Below, in pieces: positions 4,178 to 10,786 of a stretch of DNA of 10,786 bases. Positions within the stretch are counted from its first letter, which is position 1. Each line of letters begins with the position of its first letter. The notes under the pieces are model-generated. The model searched no databases and was not told the DNA's origin. It saw only the letters and a program-made list of their open reading frames with translations. The stretch comes from Spirochaetales bacterium (lineage in GTDB: Bacteria; Spirochaetota; Spirochaetia; JAGLYY01). The stretch lies in the NCBI GenBank assembly GCA_023131935.1, contig JAGLYY010000187.1, forward strand, positions 1 to 10,786, written 5' to 3'. The translations under genes and the position numbers were made by a program.

Positions 4178-6579
4178 AATTGGATAGGCATTCCATTGAA
4201 CTCCTTGAGTTTGATAAAATAAAGGATAGGGTAGCCGATCTCTGTTTCAGCGGGGAGGGCCGGGATCTCTGTATTAATCAGGAAATACTTATAGAAAAAG
4301 ATACACTTGAGAAACTCCTTGATATGTCAGGGGACCTGAAGAGGAGAATTCAATCGGATAAAGGTCTGCCGCATCTTTCTTTCCCCCCGATAGTTCATTG
4401 CTTTTCATTGTTTGAAAAGGAGGGCACTCTCCTTGAAGCTCCCCAGATTGCGGATATTGGAACTTACCTCGTGTCAGCCGCAAAATTAAAAGCGGTACTT
4501 ACAAAAAAGAGTGATGAATCGTATTCAGAAGCTCTTGCCGGGAAGGCTGACTATCCCGATTTAAAGGATCTCTCCAGGCAGATATTTTCCCTTTTTGAAG
4601 CTGATGGTTCAATCAGGGAAAAACAGATCCCCGAGCTTGTGGCTATCAGAAAGAAAATTCGGGAAACCCATAGGGACATTGCCTCAATAAGCACATTATA
4701 TCTCCATGACAACAGCGGAATCTGGCAGTCCGATGTCCCAACCCAAAAGGATGGCAGAACCGTTCTTCCGGTTAAAGCGAATTTCAAGGGAAAGGTAAAG
4801 GGGATCGTTCACGAAGTATCCTCCCGGGGAGCTACCCTGTTCATTGAGCCCTATGATCTCATTGAAAAGAACAACAACCTGGTTGAACTTGAGAACCGGT
4901 ATCTGCAGGTGGTGTTAAAAATTCTTCGTGAAATTACCGCTAAACTTCGTGATGCTCTTCCTGAAATCAAAGATGTAGTAGAAAGGGTAGCCTTCCTGGA
5001 TAGCCTGAACGCGCGGGCACGTTACGCGGTTATTACCAACTCCAACAGGGCTGAAATTCTTACTCGTGGTTTGCATCTGAAAGGAGCACGGCACCCCCTG
5101 TTAGAAGAAAAGGCCATTCCCATTGATTTATCGTTAACGGAAGAGACGAAGATTCTTATTATCACCGGCCCTAATACAGGGGGGAAAACCGTCACCCTGA
5201 AAACCGCCGGTCTTTTCGCGATGATGAACCAGTTTGCCCTTGAGATTCCCGCGGAGGAGGGGAGCGGATTACCTGTCTTTGATAACATCTGGGCGGATAT
5301 CGGAGATGACCAGTCCATTGAAGCCTCTCTTTCAACTTTTTCGGGACATATGCGCAGAATCGCGGAAATAATCGAGAAAAGTACCGCGAATTCCCTTGTA
5401 CTTCTGGATGAACTCGGATCCGGCACCGATCCCGCCGAAGGATCTTCCCTGGGTATGGCGATATTGGACAAGCTTTTGGTAACAGGTTCCCAGGTTCTTA
5501 CTAGCAGCCATCATGGTGTTATGAAGAATTATGGATATACGAGAAAGGGCGCGGCGAACGCTTCGGTTGCTTTCGATGAGTTGACCCATAAACCAACCTA
5601 TAGAATTATCCATGGTTTGCCTGGAGAAAGCCATGCCATGGACATTGCGGAACGGAACGGCCTTCCAACTAAGCTGGTAAAAGTGGCCCGAAGGTACCTT
5701 GAGGGGGATGAAAATGAGATCTCCCGGATAATCAGGGAACTTATGGACAAGCAAAAGGAACTGTTCCTCCGTCAGGATGACCTTGAAAAGAAAGAACGGG
5801 CTCTCCTCGGGGAGCAGAGAAAACATGATCTTTCGGTACACCGGGTACGGCAGAAGGAACAGGAACTGAAAAAAAAGGGTTATGGAGAGTTATCCCGATT
5901 CATGACCGACAGCAGAAAAGAACTTGAAAATCTTGTCAGGGAGCTCCGGGAGGGGGAGATCACACGGGAAAAAACAAGACAGGTAAAGAATTATCTCCAG
6001 AGGATCGAAGAAAAAAGCACTGGAGTTGAACGATCAATAGATGAAGTTGAAGCAGTTCTTAGCGGTTCCGCAGTGATGGGTGATGGTTCGAAGGAGTGGG
6101 GGAAGTCCCGGAAGGTTCTGAATACTATCCATGAAGGAATTGAGGTTTTCTCCGGGACAAAAGGACGGAGGGGTACGGTAATCCGAAAGGAAAGGGGGGG
6201 GAAATGGCTTGTATCTGTTGGCTCCCTCAGGCTTGCTTTTAAGGAAGAGGAACTTCGCCCGGTTCCCCCTCAGAAGGGTGAACAGAAAGTCGGTATCTCC
6301 ATAAGTGATGTGCGTCGGGACCACCGTCCCGAATTCGAACTTGATCTCCGGGGAAAACGGCTCGAGGATGCTATTCATAGCCTTGAATTGCAGATTGACC
6401 GGGCCCTGATGGATGGTCTTTTGGAATTCAGTGTTATCCACGGAATGGGAGAAGGGGTCCTTCAGAAAGGGGTTCATGACTATTTACGAAAATGCCCGGG
6501 GATCCAGGACTTTTTCTTTTCCCATCCGGAACAAGGGGGCTTTGGTAAAACAATCGTGCGCCTTGATTCTTCCACCTGA
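4171..6579 (+). CDS. mutS2: Endonuclease MutS2 (MutS-family ATPase with Smr domain)
   Basis: An 802-residue protein with the MutS2 layout: an N-terminal MutS core-like helical region, a MutS-V ATPase, a long charged coiled coil (about 510-620), a KOW-like basic segment near 660-690, and a C-terminal Smr domain. Walker A GPNTGGKT is at 333-340, Walker B is LVLLDELGSGTDP with D413/E414, and SSHH ends at about 448. The Smr motifs are LDLRG at 724-728 and HGMGEG at 757-762; the usual form of the latter is HGKGTG. The mismatch-recognition domain I of MutS is absent, as expected. Known roles are suppression of recombination and, in Bacillus, rescue of collided ribosomes; which applies here cannot be read from sequence. 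The start overlaps rsgA by seven bases after an AAAAGG ribosome-binding site. Confidence 0.96.
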   Translation: MVKLDRHSIELLEFDKIKDRVADLCFSGEGRDLCINQEILIEKDTLEKLLDMSGDLKRRIQSDKGLPHLSFPPIVHCFSLFEKEGTLLEAPQIADIGTYLVSAAKLKAVLTKKSDESYSEALAGKADYPDLKDLSRQIFSLFEADGSIREKQIPELVAIRKKIRETHRDIASISTLYLHDNSGIWQSDVPTQKDGRTVLPVKANFKGKVKGIVHEVSSRGATLFIEPYDLIEKNNNLVELENRYLQVVLKILREITAKLRDALPEIKDVVERVAFLDSLNARARYAVITNSNRAEILTRGLHLKGARHPLLEEKAIPIDLSLTEETKILIITGPNTGGKTVTLKTAGLFAMMNQFALEIPAEEGSGLPVFDNIWADIGDDQSIEASLSTFSGHMRRIAEIIEKSTANSLVLLDELGSGTDPAEGSSLGMAILDKLLVTGSQVLTSSHHGVMKNYGYTRKGAANASVAFDELTHKPTYRIIHGLPGESHAMDIAERNGLPTKLVKVARRYLEGDENEISRIIRELMDKQKELFLRQDDLEKKERALLGEQRKHDLSVHRVRQKEQELKKKGYGELSRFMTDSRKELENLVRELREGEITREKTRQVKNYLQRIEEKSTGVERSIDEVEAVLSGSAVMGDGSKEWGKSRKVLNTIHEGIEVFSGTKGRRGTVIRKERGGKWLVSVGSLRLAFKEEELRPVPPQKGEQKVGISISDVRRDHRPEFELDLRGKRLEDAIHSLELQIDRALMDGLLEFSVIHGMGEGVLQKGVHDYLRKCPGIQDFFFSHPEQGGFGKTIVRLDSST

Positions 6580-6601
6580 CCTCCTGTATATTGATACCGA
6601 T

Positions 6602-6621
6602 AAGAACCTAGAAGAACCTAG
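6602..6621 (+). repeat. Perfect tandem 10-base repeat
   Basis: AAGAACCTAG occurs twice back to back between mutS2 and the small membrane-protein gene, directly followed by AAAAATTATAG. It may be slippage or part of a local control site; there is no hairpin. Confidence 0.6.
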
Positions 6622-6665
6622 AAAAATTATAGTTCCTGGTGAAGTAACGTTTCAAGAGGCGGTAA

Positions 6666-6869
6666 ATGAGTGTTTTCACCCTGCTCCTTCAACTCATGCA
6701 GACATGGCAGTTCATATCAATTACCGGCGCACTCATTCTCATCATTCCATTGATTTTTTCCCTTTCCTCCTTAAAACCAAAACCCGTTAGACCTGCTCCC
6801 TTAGTACGAAGTTCAGCTAAAAAAACAGCGCCTAAAAAGGGGACACCTGCCGAAGAGGAGGAGAAATGA
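6666..6869 (+). CDS. Small single-TM membrane protein of unknown function
   Basis: A 67-residue protein. A hydrophobic segment at about residues 14-34 (through ISITGALILIIPLIFSL) is followed by a Pro/Lys-rich, strongly basic tail ending in TPAEEEEK. The positive charge after the segment suggests the tail stays in the cytoplasm and that the segment is an uncleaved anchor. AAGAGG six bases before ATG 6666 supports the start. The 86-base gap after mutS2 is the widest in this gene run. The stop overlaps the next ATG by four bases (ATGA), so it is coupled to the lipoprotein gene. No family recognised. Confidence 0.6.
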   Translation: MSVFTLLLQLMQTWQFISITGALILIIPLIFSLSSLKPKPVRPAPLVRSSAKKTAPKKGTPAEEEEK

Positions 6870-7486
6870 AAGTGAAAATCTTTATTTTAATACTGATCGC
6901 AGGTTCTTTTTTGTCCTGTCTCTCGGTGGAAGCGAATTTACAAATAAACAGAGATGGTTCCTCCCTGTTAGAGATGGAATATCTGGTTCCCCATGGTGTC
7001 GCCGGGATCTGGCTGGAAGATACAACCTCCCGTTTTGTAAAGTTTCCCCGGACAAAAGAGGAACTTATCAATATGATAGAGGAACTGAATTCAAGGGATG
7101 GGGCCGGAATCACTATCAGCTCAATCGAAAGCTCTTATGACTACTCGGGGTTCAGGATAGTCAGCAGCTTAGCCTTTGCCAGAGCGGAGGCGCTCACTGC
7201 CTTCATTGAAGCTCTTAACATAGGGATTGGTACTATTGAGGAGGTTGGGGACAATTGGGAATTCCGCTTTACCCTTACACCACTGCCTGAACCTGACAAA
7301 TCGACCCAGGAACTTTTCCTTTTTACACTTTCGCAGGCATCCATTTCCCTTGAAGTTGAAAGTCCGGGGACAATTGACCAGGTTTCCGGAGGATCAAATA
7401 TCAATCCAACTCTTGCTCGTTTTGAGATAAAAGATATTCAAGAATTATATAGCGGTATACCTGTAGACTGGAAGGTAACCTGGTAG
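6866..7486 (+). CDS. Predicted lipoprotein of unknown function
   Basis: A 206-residue exported protein. The N-terminus MKVKIFILILIAGSFLSC has a short basic start, a hydrophobic core and a cysteine at residue 18 preceded by F-L-S, which fits the relaxed spirochaete lipobox. The mature part begins LSVEANLQINRDGSSLLEM, a strand pattern with a central DGS that resembles LppM-like (DUF3153-type) domains; this likeness is by eye only. The rest is mixed alpha/beta without cysteine or an evident active site. A run of GAGGAG just upstream and the ATGA overlap with the small TM protein support the start. It is probably anchored in a membrane and exposed to the periplasm. Partner and function are unknown. 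Confidence 0.7.
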   Translation: MKVKIFILILIAGSFLSCLSVEANLQINRDGSSLLEMEYLVPHGVAGIWLEDTTSRFVKFPRTKEELINMIEELNSRDGAGITISSIESSYDYSGFRIVSSLAFARAEALTAFIEALNIGIGTIEEVGDNWEFRFTLTPLPEPDKSTQELFLFTLSQASISLEVESPGTIDQVSGGSNINPTLARFEIKDIQELYSGIPVDWKVTW

Positions 7487-7497
7487 GAAGTGATGAG

Positions 7498-7893
7498 ATG
7501 AATCCCGTTTCAGAAGAGATAGAAAGAAAATTGAAAGCCCTCTTTGACCAGATTGATGACTACCTTGAGAGGAAATATGGCCACCTCTATCCGCTTCATC
7601 CAAGCCGTCCACGATATGGGAAGACTGCAAACAGGGAACACGATGGTTTGTTCAATATCGGCGCAGCCTTCACTGCCGGTTATGGTTCGGAAAAAGGGCG
7701 GGGTTATGTGATCGATGTCGATCTTGTTACCCTTTCGCATGTTCCTGAGAAGGTGCAAGTGCAGATCGAAGCTGATGTTTTCAAGGAGGTTCGGAGGCTT
7801 CTTCCTGAGTATTTTCCGGAAAGGGAACTTCATGTAGACCGTGATGGCAGGATATATAAAATTTACGGAGATCTTTCCCTCGGAACAGTTTAA
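7498..7893 (+). CDS. Conserved-type hypothetical protein
   Basis: A 131-residue soluble protein without signal peptide or membrane segment. It begins with a charged helix (EEIERKLKALFDQIDDYLE), then a segment rich in His, Pro and Tyr (HLYPLHPSRPRYGKTANREH), a glycine-rich part (FNIGAAFTAGYGSEKGRGY), and strand-like VIDVDLVTL. It ends LHVDRDGRIYKIYGDLSLG, which looks like a regular hairpin and argues that the 3' end is genuine. AGGAAG seven bases before ATG 7498 supports the start, 11 bases after the lipoprotein stop. I do not recognise a family. Its position between mutS2 and the V-ATPase genes corresponds roughly to uncharacterised genes there in other spirochaetes. Confidence 0.65.
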   Translation: MNPVSEEIERKLKALFDQIDDYLERKYGHLYPLHPSRPRYGKTANREHDGLFNIGAAFTAGYGSEKGRGYVIDVDLVTLSHVPEKVQVQIEADVFKEVRRLLPEYFPERELHVDRDGRIYKIYGDLSLGTV

Positions 7894-7914
7894 ATTAAGA
7901 ATATATCGTTATAA

Positions 7915-8332
7915 TTTGCATTTACCGATTGAGGTTTTTACACTTGATGATGGATGGGACTTTACACTGGAGAGAGCGATGGCAGCCAGGCTGAAAAAAT
8001 TTTTACACATTCTTGAAGTTGAATTCGAAGACCTTACGGAAGATATCATTATGCTTCAGGAACTTACCGAAGAACGGCATGAACAACGGGAAATCTCCCA
8101 TTATGTCCATATGGAGAACAAAGGGGTCCTTATCGAGGAAAAGGCGGGGATTGATCTGATCACGTCTCATCTTAAGAATATTAATCCGGATGAATTTGCA
8201 TCATGCGAAGATATCAGGGAAAACATACTCAGCGCGACAATCCATATGATAGAACATGGGGGGTACCCGAAAGCTGTGATAGAATTGGTAAAAAGGAAAG
8301 TCGATAAAGCAATGCGTTATATACAGGAGTAG
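7915..8332 (+). CDS. Hypothetical protein, start uncertain
   Basis: The frame ends at 8332 and codes for a mainly helical, acidic, soluble protein with LTEDIIMLQELTEERHEQRE in the middle and YPKAVIELVKRKVDKAMRYI near the end. No family recognised. The start is unclear. The frame opens at GTG 7841 / ATG 7844, overlapping the previous gene by about 50 bases without a ribosome-binding site. TTG 7915 would begin just before HLPIEVFTLDDGWDFT, which looks coding. ATG 7979 has the best ribosome-binding site (GGAG, six bases upstream) but drops that segment. I give 7915 as a compromise. It is probably co-transcribed with the genes before it and is the last gene before the V-ATPase operon. Confidence 0.6.
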
Positions 8333-8393
8333 CTGGGTGTATGTAAACTGCTGTTTCACCAGAGGAAAAGAGGGAAAAAACGCCAATTTTCTG

Positions 8394-8422
8394 TTGATAT
8401 CTGAGATAAGCCATGTTACTTT
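8394..8422 (+). promoter_or_regulatory. Candidate promoter of the V-type ATPase operon
   Basis: In the 144-base gap before atpE, TTGATA (8394-8399) is followed after 17 bases by TACTTT (8417-8422), preceded by TG one base upstream, as in extended -10 promoters. A start near 8429 would leave a leader of about 48 bases. An 11-base palindrome, TTGATGATCAA (8421-8431), overlaps the expected start site. The -10 hexamer itself is poor. No terminator hairpin was found in the gap, so read-through from the upstream genes is possible. Confidence 0.35.
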
Positions 8423-8476
8423 GATGATCAATCAGAACATCGGCAAATAGGAAAAACTATATATTGCGAGGGGAGT

Positions 8477-9088
8477 ATGGACATCCAGTTAAAAGAACTT
8501 CTTGAGAAGATTAAAGATGAAGGGGTAAAAACTGCTGACGAAAAAGCCGCGGAAATCGTGAAGAAAGCGGAAGTCCGGGCATCGGAAATCGTTGTGGAGG
8601 CGAAAAAAAAGGCAGATAAACTCATAGAAAATGCCGGGATGGAGGTGCAGAAAGCAAACCAGACCGCCAGGGAAGCCATGCATCAGGCTGCCAGGGATTT
8701 GATCATAAATCTGAAAGGACAGATAACTAAACTCTTCGATGCAATCATCGCTGAGGAAACAAAATCCGCTCTCTCCGGAAAGGGTCTGGAAGAGGCGATT
8801 GTAGCCCTAATGACCGCCTGGGGAGAAAAAAGCGGGGATGTAGCGATACAACTTCCTCCTGATCAGCTTTCGAAGATAGGGGATTCTATCAAGAAACAGC
8901 TCGCAGGCAAGATCAAGGGAGGTGTTGAACTAAAACCCTTTCCTGATTTGGAAGCTGGTTTCAGAGCGGCTGAGAAGGATGGATCCGCGTATTACAATTT
9001 TTCTTCAGAAGGTATTGCTGAAATACTGTCAGAGTATCTGAATCCAAAGCTCGGTGAAGTTTTAACCGAGGCTTCCACGGAGGAGTAG
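8477..9088 (+). CDS. atpE: V-type ATP synthase subunit E
   Basis: A 203-residue peripheral-stalk subunit that links the catalytic head to the membrane stator of the V-type ATPase. Residues about 1-75 form a long Ala/Lys/Glu-rich helix (ADEKAAEIVKKAEVRASEIV and onward), the part that forms the stalk coiled coil. The C-terminal globular part ends with GSAYYNFSSEGIAEILSEYL followed by NPKLGEVL, characteristic of spirochaete E subunits. Length is normal. AGGGGAG lies directly before ATG 8477. It is the first gene of the operon, as in Borrelia and Treponema, and is four bases from the next gene. Only the E subunit of the peripheral stalk is visible here; a G/H-type partner would have to be elsewhere. 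Confidence 0.9.
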   Translation: MDIQLKELLEKIKDEGVKTADEKAAEIVKKAEVRASEIVVEAKKKADKLIENAGMEVQKANQTAREAMHQAARDLIINLKGQITKLFDAIIAEETKSALSGKGLEEAIVALMTAWGEKSGDVAIQLPPDQLSKIGDSIKKQLAGKIKGGVELKPFPDLEAGFRAAEKDGSAYYNFSSEGIAEILSEYLNPKLGEVLTEASTEE

Positions 9089-9092
9089 AGGT

Positions 9093-9638
9093 TTGACTCA
9101 GTATTATTATACTGTATCGACGCTTCCCTTCCTTACCTATGAAACTGAAGGGCAAATGGAACCGGAAGACTTTCTGGAGATGTGCGGGGACTGGTTGACT
9201 CCTGGGGATCAAAAAGTCCTTTCCTCATGTAGTCTTACCGATTTTCCAGGAAAATCCCCCTCTTTCGCTCTTTCTTCATGGGCACGGTGGGAACGGTCTT
9301 TGCGGAATGAACTGGTAAAACTCCGTGCCCCAAAGCGGGGGGTAGAACCGGAGACTTATATGAAACCTGGTGAGGAAATTTTGGAATCTGCTGAAATAGC
9401 GCGAAATGCATTCGCTCTTGATTCCGCCCTTTCAGCGGAGGATCTCTTGGACCGGGAGCGCTGGATCTTCCTTGATAACCAGGAAAGAGGTCATTATTTC
9501 GACCTTGAAAAATTGATTGTCTACTATCTGAAACTTCAACTTCTTAAACGCAAACAGAAGTTTAGCGTGGAGCAGGGGAAGAATCAGTTTGCTAAGGCTT
9601 ATGAAACAATAACAGGCACTATGCGGGAGAACCTATAA
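9093..9638 (+). CDS. DUF2764 protein of the V-type ATPase operon
   Basis: A 181-residue protein starting MTQYYYTVSTLPFLTYETEG, the typical start of DUF2764 proteins encoded between V-ATPase subunits E and A in spirochaetes and Bacteroidetes. It is largely helical and acidic, with EDFLEMCGDWLTPGDQ early, LDRER-IFLDNQERGHYFDL in the middle, and an amphipathic end KLQLLKRKQKFS. Start is TTG 9093, with GGAGGAG seven bases upstream. The stop touches the atpA start codon (TAAATG). Function is unproven. Bacterial operons of this type often lack a recognised subunit C, and a helical protein fixed in this position is a reasonable candidate for that stator/rotor-linker role; this is inference. Confidence 0.85.
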   Translation: MTQYYYTVSTLPFLTYETEGQMEPEDFLEMCGDWLTPGDQKVLSSCSLTDFPGKSPSFALSSWARWERSLRNELVKLRAPKRGVEPETYMKPGEEILESAEIARNAFALDSALSAEDLLDRERWIFLDNQERGHYFDLEKLIVYYLKLQLLKRKQKFSVEQGKNQFAKAYETITGTMRENL

Positions 9639-10786
9639 ATGAGTACAGGGAAAGTAATCGGTGTCAATGGAAACATGGTTTCGGTACTCGTAGATGGCCA
9701 TGTTTCGATGAACGAAGTTGCGTATGTAAACGTAGGAGATAAAAGACTGAAGGCCGAGGTTATTCGAATTAAAGGTGACCGGAACGAGCTTCAGGTTTTT
9801 GAGATGACCGGCGGGATAGGGATCGATGACAAGGTCGATTTTACCGGAGAGATGCTTTCGGTTAAACTAGGCCCCGGGTTACTGAGCCAGATTTATGACG
9901 GCCTGCAGAACCCCCTCCCGGCGTTGGCTGAACAGTGTGGTTTCTTTCTTGATCGGGGGGTTTACCTCGATGCACTGTCAGGGACCGCGAAATGGGAGTT
10001 TACCCCCGTTGCGAAAGCCGGGGACAAGGTTACCGCTGGGGATACCCTGGGCACGGTGCCGGAAGGGATCTTTACTCACAAGATAATGGTCCCTTTCAAT
10101 CGCGGTGGGACCTGTACTTTGAAATCTCTCAAAGATGGCGGCAATTATACCATCAATGAAAAAATCGCGGAGATCGAAGATGAGAAAGGGGAAATTATCC
10201 CTCTAACCATGAGTTTTACCTGGCCGGTAAAACGCCCCATAAAGGTGTACAAGGAACGGCTTAAACCAGCCGAACCGATGGTTTCGAAGGTAAGGATAAT
10301 CGATACCTTTATTCCCGTTGCTCTCGGCGGGACCTATTGTATCCCGGGCCCCTTTGGCGCGGGAAAAACTGTTCTCCAGCAGATAACCAGCCGGAATGCT
10401 GAGGTGGATATTGTTATCATTACCGCCTGTGGTGAGCGTGCGGGTGAGGTTGTGGAAACCCTGAAGGAGTTCCCTGAACTCCTCGATCCACGAACCGGAA
10501 AAACTTTGATGGAGCGGACCATTATCATTTGTAACACCAGTTCCATGCCTGTAGCAGCACGGGAAGCTTCGGTTTATACAGGAATCACCCTGGCGGAATA
10601 CTACCGTCAGATGGGATTGAATGTTCTTCTCCTTGCGGATTCCACCTCCCGGTGGGCCCAGGCCATGAGGGAAATGTCCGGCCGTCTCGAAGAGATCCCC
10701 GGTGAAGAAGCCTTCCCTGCCTACCTTGAGTCGGTTATAGCCTCTTTTTACGAAAGGGCGGGGCGTGTTCTTTTTAAAGATGGAAC
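9639..10786 (+). CDS. atpA: V-type ATP synthase catalytic subunit A, cut by the right edge
   Basis: The first 382 codons of a protein usually near 590 residues. Residues 1 to about 70 form the beta-barrel (VIGVNGNMVSVLVDG). The non-homologous insert specific to V-type A subunits follows, with its GVYLDAL and VPFNRGG segments. Walker A is GPFGAGKT at 237-244, followed by TACGERAGEVVETLKEFPEL, SSMPVAAREASVYTG, and the Walker B region LLLADSTSRWAQAMRE. The frame is open to the last base, so the truncation is the window edge, not a mutation. It hydrolyses or makes ATP in the A3B3 head; in spirochaetes the coupling ion (H+ or Na+) depends on the membrane subunits, which lie outside the window. GGGAGA nine bases before ATG 9639 supports the start. 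Confidence 0.96.
   Translation, partial: MSTGKVIGVNGNMVSVLVDGHVSMNEVAYVNVGDKRLKAEVIRIKGDRNELQVFEMTGGIGIDDKVDFTGEMLSVKLGPGLLSQIYDGLQNPLPALAEQCGFFLDRGVYLDALSGTAKWEFTPVAKAGDKVTAGDTLGTVPEGIFTHKIMVPFNRGGTCTLKSLKDGGNYTINEKIAEIEDEKGEIIPLTMSFTWPVKRPIKVYKERLKPAEPMVSKVRIIDTFIPVALGGTYCIPGPFGAGKTVLQQITSRNAEVDIVIITACGERAGEVVETLKEFPELLDPRTGKTLMERTIIICNTSSMPVAAREASVYTGITLAEYYRQMGLNVLLLADSTSRWAQAMREMSGRLEEIPGEEAFPAYLESVIASFYERAGRVLFKDG

Noticed and set aside
5022..5841. Two long minus-strand frames inside mutS2
   Set aside because: They lie opposite the conserved ATPase domain and reflect codon bias; the translations match nothing.
6413..6790. A + strand frame of 125 codons across the end of mutS2 and the small TM gene
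   Set aside because: Its first half is the Smr domain of MutS2 read in another frame, and the second half overlaps the better-supported TM protein with its ribosome-binding site.

Overview
The window looks like a spirochaete chromosome (Spirochaetales, relative of Spirochaeta/Treponema). The order glutamate racemase - RsgA GTPase - MutS2 - short uncharacterised genes - V-type ATPase subunit E - DUF2764 protein - V-type ATPase subunit A matches, from memory, the order around BB0100-BB0094 in Borrelia burgdorferi. A bacterial V-type ATPase operon with a DUF2764 gene between E and A is typical of spirochaetes. All intact genes are on the + strand.

Left part (about 1-2030) is a degenerate accessory region, visibly richer in A+T than the rest. 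It holds a broken SH3-domain protein gene (1-376) and a second, shorter copy of its tail (1018-1118). Around these lie remains and survivors of toxin-antitoxin or defence-type modules. An intact MNT-type nucleotidyltransferase (447-743) is followed by only the C-terminal stub of its HepT partner (733-852). Converging on that stub, on the minus strand, is a 33-residue N-terminal stub that resembles Abi_2 (AbiD/AbiF-like) proteins (818-919). It is preceded by a compact potential pseudoknot RNA ending in six T (about 920-975) and a TTGACA box. Next come a small ORF of unknown function (1145-1300) and a complete MNT-HEPN pair (1313-2027).

Central part (2129-8332) is a tightly packed run of genes with short overlaps: an eight-cysteine zinc-ribbon protein, murI, rsgA, mutS2, a one-TM small protein, a predicted lipoprotein and two uncharacterised proteins. 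The TATAAT box at 2117-2122 lies so close to the best ATG of the zinc-ribbon gene that the message could be leaderless. This run combines cell-wall precursor supply (D-glutamate), small-subunit ribosome maturation and a MutS2 ATPase/Smr protein. The shared transcription probably reflects ancestral gene order rather than a pathway.

Right part (8477 to the end) starts the V-type ATPase operon after a 144-base gap with a candidate promoter: atpE (peripheral stalk), a DUF2764 protein, and atpA (catalytic subunit), which runs off the right edge. No tRNA, rRNA, CRISPR array or insertion sequence was recognised.
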